Notes under the pieces: model-generated
The model's database searches: none
What the model was told of the DNA's origin: nothing
What the model saw: the letters and a program-made list of their open reading frames with translations, nothing else
Translations under genes and position numbers: made by a program
Part shown: piece after piece, positions 8,385 through 16,151 of the stretch
Numbering within the stretch: the stretch's first letter is position 1
How the letters are laid out: each line of letters begins with the position of its first letter
DNA from: Pseudaeromonas sp963677375
GTDB taxonomy: Bacteria; Pseudomonadota; Gammaproteobacteria; Enterobacterales; Aeromonadaceae
DNA: 64,000 nt
Direction: 5' to 3'
Assembly: GCA_963677375.2 (NCBI GenBank)
Contig: CAXXIF010000015.1
Location: forward strand, 70,116-134,115

Positions 8385-9698
8385 CTAACCCTGGGTACGA
8401 CCCTGGAGAGGGGGCGGTCCACTCTGTGGCCAAACGAGGGTAAAAAGGGCTCCGCCCATGCGACTGTGGTCCAGCTCGGCGCGACCGCCATGGGCTCGCA
8501 TCACAGCGTCGACAATGGCCAGGCCCAATCCACAGCCCCCCGTGTGGCGATCCCGACTAGGGTCGAGGCGAATGAAGGGTTCAAAGACCTGGTCATACAG
8601 GGCTGGATCTATGCCGGGACCATCGTCTTCCACGCATAGACGTGCTTGCTGTTCATCCGGTTCGACGCGGATCCGTATGTGGTGTGTGGCATAGCGCAAC
8701 GCATTGCCTATCAGGTTATCGACGGCTCGTGTCAGCAACAGTGGATCACCGTGCCAGCGCAAGGATGTGGCGGGTAGTTCCACTGTGATATCCAGACTGT
8801 CGCTCAATAGTTGCCACTCCTGCTGACGCTGGAGCAGCCAGTCGTGAACCTCCAGCGTTGCCAATTGTAGTTTCGGCTCCGGGCGATCCAGGCGGGCATA
8901 GACCAACATTTCGTCAATCATGCCATCCAGGCTCGATAGATCGCGCTCAATGCCTTGACGGATCGGGTCGGGAAGGGACTCCAGCAACTCCAGTCGATAT
9001 CGCAATCGAACTAAGGGGGTGCGTAGCTCGTGGGCTATGCCATCGGTCAGTTGTTTGCGACTGGCGATCAGGGTTTGTAGCTTGCCCGCCATATGATCGA
9101 ATGCGGCTCCCAGTCGGCGGAGTCCGGAATCGGCAGGCAGTTGGCTGCGCACGGTCAGGTTACCCTCACCAAACTGATGGGCTGCCGATTCCAGGCGCAG
9201 CAGATCCCGCCAATGGGGACGCATCCAGAGAAACACCGGGATCGCCAGGGACAAGCCAAGAATGGCGATCAGCAAATAATCGAATAAGCGCAGCTCCCGC
9301 AAGAAGGAGAGGTAGGGAATGGGGCCGACGACCATCACATAGTCGCTCTTGGGTAGGCGTTGCAGGAACCTGTCCTGTTCTTCCAGCATGATGATGTCGC
9401 CTTCGAGCAGGGCCTGATGGGCCGAGGGTTCGACTCCGGCTTCGGCCTCTGACAGCGACTGGATGGCGATGTCGAAGGAGAGTGGCGTATCGGTCTGCTC
9501 CAGTTTACTGGCCCACTGTTCGGGCGGTATATGGCGTAATTCGTTGCGTAGAAAGGACAAAGAGCCCTGCATCAAGTCATCCAGTGACTTATCCATGGCG
9601 CGTTCGGCCGTCAGCCGATAGATGCCGCCGATGAGCAGGGCCATGACCAGGAAACAACACATCAACAGCAGGTAAAACTGGATGAACAGTTTGCGCAT
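8385..9698 (-). CDS. rstB: RstB, sensor histidine kinase
   Basis: A 437-residue inner-membrane kinase that closely follows E. coli RstB from the first residues (MRKLFIQFYLLL). Order: transmembrane helix about 10-30, periplasmic sensor of about 100 residues containing the VMVVGPIPYL segment, second helix about 135-155, HAMP, dimerisation domain with the phospho-accepting His in GIAHELRTPLVRLRYRLE, then ATPase domain with NLIGNALRY, VEDDGPGI and GCGLGLA boxes. It phosphorylates RstA. The gene follows rstA by 12 bases, so the two form one operon. In enterics RstAB responds to PhoPQ and acid; regulation here is unknown. Confidence 0.93.
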   Translation of the reverse strand: MRKLFIQFYLLLMCCFLVMALLIGGIYRLTAERAMDKSLDDLMQGSLSFLRNELRHIPPEQWASKLEQTDTPLSFDIAIQSLSEAEAGVEPSAHQALLEGDIIMLEEQDRFLQRLPKSDYVMVVGPIPYLSFLRELRLFDYLLIAILGLSLAIPVFLWMRPHWRDLLRLESAAHQFGEGNLTVRSQLPADSGLRRLGAAFDHMAGKLQTLIASRKQLTDGIAHELRTPLVRLRYRLELLESLPDPIRQGIERDLSSLDGMIDEMLVYARLDRPEPKLQLATLEVHDWLLQRQQEWQLLSDSLDITVELPATSLRWHGDPLLLTRAVDNLIGNALRYATHHIRIRVEPDEQQARLCVEDDGPGIDPALYDQVFEPFIRLDPSRDRHTGGCGLGLAIVDAVMRAHGGRAELDHSRMGGALFTLVWPQSGPPPLQGRTQG

Positions 9699-9710
9699 GG
9701 TGTCAGTGAC

Positions 9711-10442
9711 TCAGTGAGCGGAACGTGGAGGGTCCCAGGCATTTGGGGCCAAGAGATAACCGCGATGACGTACCGTCTTGATGCGGTGAGGATCGCTGGG
9801 GTCGTCACCCAGTTTGCGGCGCAGACGGGAGATTGCCACATCCATGCTGCGATCCTGTCCATCATACTCGACACCGCGCAGCAGTTTGAATAGATGCTCA
9901 CGACTGACGACCTGACCGGCATGGCAGGCCAACTCCCACAGCAGATCAAAATCGGCGGTCGACAACGAGATGGCGTGGTTGGCCAGACGGACATCCCGGC
10001 TCTGGGGATCGATGCGTAATTCGCCAAAACTCAGTTGTCGCTGGCTGATCAATCCGGTTGCCGGGGTGATGCGGAGGGCTGCGGCACTCTGCCGCAGTTG
10101 CACGCGCAAGCGGGCCAGCAGTACCGATGGTGGCGTGGTTTTCAGAATGTAATCGTTGGCGCCCAGCTCCAGCCCGAGGATCTGGTTCATGTCGCTATCC
10201 AGTGCGGTCAGCATGACGATGGGGCCGGCAAAGCTGGGTCGCAGATCCCGACACAGGGTCAAGCCATCCACACCGGGTAGCATGATATCCAGCAGTACCA
10301 AATCAGGTTTCTGGGCTTCGATGCAACGCAGGGCGGTATCGCCACGGGGCTCAATATGTACCGATATATCATGACGGGAGAGAAAATCGGCAATCAGCTG
10401 ACCCAGTTCAGGATCATCTTCAACAAAGACCACGCGATACAT
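9711..10442 (-). CDS. rstA: RstA, OmpR-family response regulator
   Basis: A 243-residue regulator. The receiver domain has the acidic pair in FVEDDPE, the phospho-accepting Asp in LVLLDIMLPG, and the RstA-specific stretch LDSDMNQILGLELGANDYILK. The C-terminal winged helix ends RRKLGDDP...VRHRGYLL. Similarity to E. coli RstA is strong and continuous. It probably binds the perfect RstA box found after rstB and so controls the Asr-like gene. It is the first gene of the rstAB unit. Confidence 0.93.
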   Translation of the reverse strand: MYRVVFVEDDPELGQLIADFLSRHDISVHIEPRGDTALRCIEAQKPDLVLLDIMLPGVDGLTLCRDLRPSFAGPIVMLTALDSDMNQILGLELGANDYILKTTPPSVLLARLRVQLRQSAAALRITPATGLISQRQLSFGELRIDPQSRDVRLANHAISLSTADFDLLWELACHAGQVVSREHLFKLLRGVEYDGQDRSMDVAISRLRRKLGDDPSDPHRIKTVRHRGYLLAPNAWDPPRSAH

Positions 10443-10639
10443 AGGGTCGGACCTTGCGGAACAAAAAATAGATCAGGTGCGCAGCATACTCCGGCAACCC
10501 CCTGTCTGGGTAGCCTGCCGGAGTCTGTGCGGCGGGGTTCTTTTGTTGACTCATCGGCCGGGGGGATGGCACCGAGTTCAGGCATCGACTCCCTTCGTGG
10601 TCACAGCTTCTTCGCCCGCCCCTTATGTTGTGGCGAGGG

Positions 10640-10963
10640 TTAGCGCTCTTGCCACTGCACCTGGCATTGACGTTCATCAGGGTGGCGAGACAGCAGCATG
10701 CGGGCAAACAGGCGGTCAAACTCTTCTTCTTCGTTGAGCAGGCCGATGCAGATTTCGACATGGCGTTCCGGATCAATCTCGAAATCGATATAGTCCTGCC
10801 AATCTTCTTCCGGGGTGCTGTCACCCAGGGCTCCGCGCTCTTCAAACTCGGCGTTAAAACATTCAATCTGTTCCGCGCTCAGGTTATCGGCGGCCAGCTC
10901 CAAAAATATCTCATAGGCGTGATCCAGCAGTTCGTCGACGCTCAACAGTGGCGTTTGTTCCAT
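10640..10963 (-). CDS. yciU: YciU-family (DUF440) putative DNA-mimic protein
   Basis: A 107-residue, strongly acidic protein. It matches E. coli YciU and Haemophilus HI1450 in length and in the blocks AYEIFLELAADNLS, FEERG and EDWQDYIDFEI. The family was proposed to mimic double-stranded DNA and bind HU-type proteins because of its charge; its biological role is unsettled. I start at the second of two close in-frame ATGs, which has the better spacing to GAG and gives the family length. It lies alone upstream of rstA on the same strand. Confidence 0.85.
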   Translation of the reverse strand: MEQTPLLSVDELLDHAYEIFLELAADNLSAEQIECFNAEFEERGALGDSTPEEDWQDYIDFEIDPERHVEICIGLLNEEEEFDRLFARMLLSRHPDERQCQVQWQER

Positions 10964-11136
10964 AATCATCTCGTTGTCGGTGAATCCTGTTGTTATTAGA
11001 ACATGGATCCAGGCAGTGGTCATGTCGAAGCCTTGTCGTTAGAAAGGTGATCCCTTCGAAACTGTCGCTAGAAAATTATGTAACGTTCGGGTCCAGACGC
11101 TACCCTTGATGACAAGGTTGTCATAAGGAATTAGCC

Positions 11137-11544
11137 ATGAGCATTGTTGAGTGGAGCGAGGTTTTTGCGACCGGGCACCCGGTGATCGATCATCAGCATC
11201 AGTCTCTTTTCACACTGATGAATGAACTGGATCAGTTGCTGGAGCAGGGTGTGAGCGAAGAGGTGCTTTGGGTACGGCTGCTCCGGTTACAGGAGTTGAC
11301 CCGGGAGCATTTTCGTTGCGAGGAACAGCTGATGCGGGAACAGGGATTCCCGGAGTTGACAGCCCATCGTGCCGAGCACACCAAGATCCTGCTGAATGGT
11401 GAACGCCTGATGGAGCAGCACCGGCGCGGCACCTTGCGGTTGGGAGAGGTCCTGCCGGAAACGCTACATGGTTGGGCGGCGCGCCACATTCTGGAGGAAG
11501 ATCTGAAACTTGCGACCTTCATGCAGCAACGGGCTCGGCAATAA
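11137..11544 (+). CDS. Bacteriohemerythrin (second copy)
   Basis: A 135-residue single-domain hemerythrin. Ligands in order: His in DHQHQS, His and Glu in REHFRCEEQLM, two His in AHRAEH, and His plus Asp in ARHILEEDLK. It differs clearly from the other single-domain copy and so is not a recent duplicate. AAGGAAT precedes the ATG. Role is oxygen binding or buffering by family; nothing in the context narrows it. Confidence 0.9.
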   Translation: MSIVEWSEVFATGHPVIDHQHQSLFTLMNELDQLLEQGVSEEVLWVRLLRLQELTREHFRCEEQLMREQGFPELTAHRAEHTKILLNGERLMEQHRRGTLRLGEVLPETLHGWAARHILEEDLKLATFMQQRARQ

Positions 11545-11676
11545 CTCGCTGCACACCTTAGGGCGCCGCAATTCGCGGCGTATCAAGACAAGGGCACTGT
11601 CGGGACTTGGTCTCTACAAGTACCTCCAGGCGGCCCTCTCGATCGAGTTCGCTCAGAAGTTGGCTGAAAGGCTCGG

Positions 11677-13134
11677 TCAGCTGGAGCAGGATATTTCCAA
11701 CTGGCGCCCCCAATCCGGTGGCAATGCGGCCAGGTCATTCAGTTCGGGTTGTTCGTCATAAGGATGTTGCAAACAGGCATGCAGTCGGGCCAGGGGCGCG
11801 ACATCATCCTGCTCTGCCGCTTCAATCACCAATTGCGCCAGATAGTTGCGGAGTATGTATTTGGGATTGACCCTATCCATCGCAATCTGACGTTGCTGAT
11901 CAGGGCACGACTCCGATGCCAACCGCGCCCGGTAGCGCGTCAACCAGAGTTCCAGGGCCTGGCGGTCGAGGACTTCATCATGCAGCGGACAGAGTCCAGG
12001 TTCGCGGCGGACGCCACTGAGCAGGCGAAAGGTTCGGGTAAAATCCAGACCCTGCCCTTGCATCAGATCCAGCAGTCCCAGCAGCAGCTCATTATCCTGG
12101 GATTCCGCATGCTGCAGACCGAGTTTGGCCCGCATCAGTCGTGAGTACTCGGCCATTAAGTCGGGCTCATACTGTGCCAGTTGCTCGCCCAGACTGTCAG
12201 CTTCCAGCAGCGGAGTGAGAGCCTGGGCCAAACGGTTGAGGTTCCACAAGCCGATGCTGGGCTGGTTGTCGAAACTGTAGCGTCCCTGGTGGTCAGAATG
12301 ATTGCAGATATAGCCGGGATCGAAGGCCTCCATGAACCCATAGGGCCCATAGTCGAAGGTCAGTCCCAATAGACTCATGTTGTCGGTATTCATCACCCCG
12401 TGCGCGAAGCCTACGCTCTGCCACTGGGCCATCAGTCGGGCTGTCCGCCGCACTATATCCCCGAACCAGGCCTGATAGCGGGCATTGGCATCATCGATGG
12501 CTAGCAGCTCTGGCCAATGATGGCGAATGGCAAAGTCGGCCAGAGCCTTCACTTGCCCAGGTTGTCCGCGTTGATAGAAGTGTTCGAAGTGGCCGAAGCG
12601 GAGGTGGCTGTCGCTGATGCGTAATAGCATGGCTCCCCGTTCCACCTGCTCCCGGTAGACGGGTTCCTGGCTGGTGACTAGCGCCAGGGCGCGACTGGTG
12701 GAAATGCCCAGATGATGCAGGGCCTCGCTGGCCAAAAATTCGCGGATAGAGGAGCGCAGGACGGCCCGGCCATCACCCATGCGAGAGTAGGGAGTGAGCC
12801 CGGCTCCTTTGAGGTGCCAGTCGACTTGACGTCCAGTGCGCAGCTGCTGCTCTCCTAATAACAGGCCGCGACCGTCGCCCAGTTGGCCGGCCCAAATTCC
12901 GAACTGATGCCCGCTATAGACCTGAGCCAGGGGGCGCATGCCCGCCAGGAGATGCTGACCGCTCCAGACCCGATCGGCCAGCGGGGGTTCGAACAGTGCG
13001 GCGGGTAATTCCAGTTCGGTCGCCAGCGGTTGGTTCCAGTAGAACAAGCGAGTGCCCTGCAGGGGCGTCGGTGCCAGTTCGGTATAGGTATCCGGGAGCT
13101 CATTGGCCCAGTGCGAGGTGAAGGTGGGTGACAA
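11677..13134 (-). CDS. selO: SelO (YdiU), protein adenylyltransferase
   Basis: A 485-residue SelO pseudokinase, close to the E. coli length of 478. Landmarks are YSGHQFGIWAGQLGDGRGLLLGE near residue 75-95, the TPYSRMGDGRAVLRSSIREF block, AHGVMNTDNMSLLGLTFDYGPYGF with the metal-binding and active-site residues, and NPKYILRNYLAQ near the end. SelO proteins transfer AMP from ATP to protein hydroxyls and take part in oxidative-stress control. The TTG start is supported by TGGAG seven bases upstream and by the N-terminus of homologues. The C-terminus lacks the selenocysteine/cysteine tail of the animal form, although it ends in CSS. Confidence 0.93.
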   Translation of the reverse strand: MSPTFTSHWANELPDTYTELAPTPLQGTRLFYWNQPLATELELPAALFEPPLADRVWSGQHLLAGMRPLAQVYSGHQFGIWAGQLGDGRGLLLGEQQLRTGRQVDWHLKGAGLTPYSRMGDGRAVLRSSIREFLASEALHHLGISTSRALALVTSQEPVYREQVERGAMLLRISDSHLRFGHFEHFYQRGQPGQVKALADFAIRHHWPELLAIDDANARYQAWFGDIVRRTARLMAQWQSVGFAHGVMNTDNMSLLGLTFDYGPYGFMEAFDPGYICNHSDHQGRYSFDNQPSIGLWNLNRLAQALTPLLEADSLGEQLAQYEPDLMAEYSRLMRAKLGLQHAESQDNELLLGLLDLMQGQGLDFTRTFRLLSGVRREPGLCPLHDEVLDRQALELWLTRYRARLASESCPDQQRQIAMDRVNPKYILRNYLAQLVIEAAEQDDVAPLARLHACLQHPYDEQPELNDLAALPPDWGRQLEISCSS

Positions 13135-13333
13135 ATCAGAACTCCAGAGTGGTAGGGGTCAAGTCGGTGTGTCGGCGGCTCGACAGCGATTCAATCATGA
13201 GGATACCGAATGTCCATGGGGAGACCGAATGGTTATTCATTCTATTTATTGAGACGGTTGCCCCGTGTTTTTGCGCTATTTATTCGATTTTATCCCGCTA
13301 TGCTGAAGGAAACTACTTAGCTCAGGAGTCACT

Positions 13334-14029
13334 ATGCGTCATTTCCGCCCCGCCGCCGAGCGCGGCCACGCCAATCATGGTTGGTTAGACAGCTACCACA
13401 GTTTTTCGTTTGCCGATTACTACGATCCGCGCTACATGGGTTTTTCGGCCTTGCGGGTCATTAATGATGATCGCATTGCGGCCGGCGCCGGTTTCCCGAC
13501 CCATCCACACCAGGAGATGGAGATCCTGACCTATGTGTTGTCTGGCGCCGTGGCGCATAAAGACAGTATGGGTAATATTGCTACCGTGGCTGCAGGCGAA
13601 TTCCAAATCATGAGCGCAGGGACCGGTATTACCCATTCGGAATACAATCCGTTACCGGAGCAGGAATTGCACCTGTACCAGATCTGGATCATGCCGAGTA
13701 CCGCCAAGGTGACGCCGCGTTATGCGCAGCAACGTTTCGATGCCCCCCAGGGGCGACAATTGATCCTATCTCCCGATGCGGCAGACGGATCGTTGAAAGT
13801 GTATCAAGACATGCGCCTGTGGCGTTGGGCATTCAGGCCACAAGAGACGGGGAGTGTGCTGCCCATTGCGGCGGGTCGTCGTCTCTGGTTGCAAGGGGTG
13901 CGCGGACAGGTGCGCGTGGATGGCCAGTTGTTGGCTGCCGGTGATGGATTGGCGGTTTGGGATGAGGCGCAGATCAGCTTGGAGCCTCTGGCCGAAGATG
14001 CCGAAGTGTTGCTGTTTGATCTTCCTTGA
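13334..14029 (+). CDS. Pirin-family protein (YhhW-like, possible quercetin dioxygenase)
   Basis: A 231-residue bicupin. The N-terminal cupin carries the metal ligands in FPTHPHQEME and THSEYNP (three His and one Glu), and the block MSAGTGITHSE is the pirin signature. E. coli YhhW, of the same size, has quercetinase activity in vitro; the natural substrate is unknown. CAGGAG precedes the ATG. A hairpin of nine pairs lies between this stop and the convergent diguanylate cyclase gene. Confidence 0.88.
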   Translation: MRHFRPAAERGHANHGWLDSYHSFSFADYYDPRYMGFSALRVINDDRIAAGAGFPTHPHQEMEILTYVLSGAVAHKDSMGNIATVAAGEFQIMSAGTGITHSEYNPLPEQELHLYQIWIMPSTAKVTPRYAQQRFDAPQGRQLILSPDAADGSLKVYQDMRLWRWAFRPQETGSVLPIAAGRRLWLQGVRGQVRVDGQLLAAGDGLAVWDEAQISLEPLAEDAEVLLFDLP

Positions 14030-14069
14030 TTTGGGTCGCGGCGTGTTGCCGGGGATACTTGATCCCCGG

Positions 14070-15746
14070 CTAGCTCGCGAGATCGGTCGTCCCCGCAGAG
14101 TCATTGAGATAGGCGAAGTACATCCGATCATGCTTCAACATATGGTTGAGGATGACTTCCTGCACCACATATTCCAGTAGTTTGGCAAAGGGGAGCTCAT
14201 TCAGGACCGCCGCTTCATGAAGAGTTGCAGCCTGCCGCAGCAGGCGCTGATGCTCAATCCGGTGGGCGGCCAACTGCGGATAGCCGACGGCGGCGAGCAA
14301 GGACTCTTCATGGTCAAAATGTTCGCTGATGTGTTGCAGCAGCGACTCTAGGCTATGTTCAAAACTATCGAGCGAGTGTTCCGGCTCCAGCGCCGTATTG
14401 AGCAGGTCATTGGCCAGTTCAAACAGGTACCGATGTTCGGCATCCAGTTCGGGCACTCCGCTGGCGTAGTCGTTTTTCCAGTTCAGGTGTATCAGTTGAT
14501 GAGAGGTATCGGTGCGGCGTTCCTGTTCGGGATGTTCAAGCGCAGAGGTAAAGATCTGAATTTGGTTGCGGCCACTCTCCTTGGCCTGATACATGGCCTG
14601 ATCACCATGCTTCAACAGCTGTTTAGGGGTTTTGCCGTGCTCGGGGTAGAACGCAATGCCGATGCAACTGGCGATCTGAAGCTGGGTTCCATCGCTGGTC
14701 TCGAAGCTCTGATGCAGCCGGGTATGAATTTTCTCGGCAATGGGCAAGACCTGTTTCTCATCAATCGGGCCGGCTAACAGTACAACAAACTCATCGCCGC
14801 CCATCCGGGCCACGGTATCCGACTCCCGCACGCAGTTCAGCATGCGGCGTGCCACCATCTTGAGTAACCAGTCGCCGGTTTGATGGCCATGTTGATCATT
14901 GATGGGTTTGAAGTGGTCGAGGTCAATGAACAGCAGGGCCATTTTCTGGTGATCGCGATTCGCCGCTATGATGGCTTGTTGCAAGCGGTCATGGAGCAGC
15001 CGGCGATTGGGTAGTCGGGTCAGTGCATCATAGAACGCCAGGTTGTGCATCATCTCTTCGGTCGCCTTGCGTTCGCTGATATCGCGGGTGACACCGAGTA
15101 CCGAGACCAACTCGCCTTGGTCGTTGGCATGGAGCGTGGTCACGATCTCGGTGTGGAGCAGATGACCATCCTTATGGGGTTGCTCAATGGCGACGATGCG
15201 CTTGGTATCCTGATGGTCACCACTATTCCAGCGACGTATGGCGTCGTTCAAGGCTGATTCGATGCGCACGGCGGAGTCGGGAGTCATCCAATCAGCCATC
15301 GTCTGCTGCATCATTTCATCCGGGGTAAAACCACGCAGGATCTGAATGGATGGGCTGATATAAGTCAAACGTCGACTGGCCAGGTCCATGGTCCAGATCA
15401 CATCGGCACTATTTTCGGCAATGAAGCGAAAATGGCGCTCATTTTCGGCGACCTCATTGCGTAGGTTCAGGTGTGCTATGCGTTCGAGTCGTAATTTTCG
15501 AGCGAGATAGACAAACAAGAAGCAACTCAACAAGAGCAGTACACCGAAGGCCCAGACACTGGCGGGTTGTTGGAAGCAGGTGGCTGAGGACGAGGCGGAC
15601 AGCGAGCCAGGCTGTTGTGCCATCTCGGCGGCGTCTGCGGTTATCACAGACGAGGCCAGTATCAGACAGCCGACGACCCCGCACGTCATCCGCAGCTGCG
15701 AGGTGTTGCGGGGATAGCGTGAGCTGGATAAGAAGCATAGTCTCAT
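14070..15746 (-). CDS. PAS-GGDEF diguanylate cyclase with C-terminal hemerythrin domain
   Basis: A 558-residue membrane protein. An N-terminal hydrophobic stretch and a second helix (FGVLLLLSCFLFVYLA) bracket a short exported segment. Then come a PAS domain with PAC (about 105-225), a GGDEF domain with an intact GGDEF site and an RESD inhibitory site five residues before it, and a bacteriohemerythrin domain of about 130 residues at the C-terminus with all iron ligands (DAEHRY, EHFDHEE, HRIEHQ, NHMLKHD). It should make cyclic di-GMP, with output tuned by oxygen or iron redox state. Vibrio cholerae Bhr-DGC joins the same two modules but in the reverse order. ATG is preceded by AGGAAG. Confidence 0.9.
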   Translation of the reverse strand: MRLCFLSSSRYPRNTSQLRMTCGVVGCLILASSVITADAAEMAQQPGSLSASSSATCFQQPASVWAFGVLLLLSCFLFVYLARKLRLERIAHLNLRNEVAENERHFRFIAENSADVIWTMDLASRRLTYISPSIQILRGFTPDEMMQQTMADWMTPDSAVRIESALNDAIRRWNSGDHQDTKRIVAIEQPHKDGHLLHTEIVTTLHANDQGELVSVLGVTRDISERKATEEMMHNLAFYDALTRLPNRRLLHDRLQQAIIAANRDHQKMALLFIDLDHFKPINDQHGHQTGDWLLKMVARRMLNCVRESDTVARMGGDEFVVLLAGPIDEKQVLPIAEKIHTRLHQSFETSDGTQLQIASCIGIAFYPEHGKTPKQLLKHGDQAMYQAKESGRNQIQIFTSALEHPEQERRTDTSHQLIHLNWKNDYASGVPELDAEHRYLFELANDLLNTALEPEHSLDSFEHSLESLLQHISEHFDHEESLLAAVGYPQLAAHRIEHQRLLRQAATLHEAAVLNELPFAKLLEYVVQEVILNHMLKHDRMYFAYLNDSAGTTDLAS

Positions 15747-16151
15747 GCAACGGCTTCCTGTCGTGATGCGTGGGGACTGTTTTCTAGAGTTCAGGAAATT
15801 GATGACGGGCGCAAGTCAAGAGTAACAATGACTCGGTATTTATAGGGTTTTATGAGATCGACGTCCGCGGTTCCTCCTGTATGGAGTCTGTATTGGTTCT
15901 TGGGGGCGCTTTCTGAATCGCGACCTTGCTCGGGTCTGGCAGCGGGTCGCTGCAATTCAGGACGGTGTCGCGTTGTTCATCTCCTCGCTGCAACCCGCCA
16001 GGCTTGCTTACTGTCCCGAGTCGCCTCTTGCGGTGGCATTCCCGCGTTAGCGCTCAAGTTTTTGCTCATCCAATGGTAGTCTAGGCGGCTTGCATGTCAT
16101 CATTGCCACTTGCCCGATAGTGCGGGTGGTCAACCGGATTGAAGAACGATC
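15747..16151. other. Intergenic region between the hemerythrin-GGDEF gene and parC
   Basis: About 400 bases separating two divergent genes, so it must hold both promoters. I see no convincing gene here: a 75-codon plus-strand frame has no ribosome site and unnatural composition. No clear sigma-70 pair or repeat stands out. Confidence 0.4.

Noticed and set aside
11564..11580. Hairpin CGCCGC/GCGGCG after the second hemerythrin gene as a terminator
   Set aside because: Only six pairs and no T run on either strand.
15852..16079. 75-codon frame upstream of parC
   Set aside because: No ribosome site, no recognisable sequence, and it fills a region needed for two promoters.
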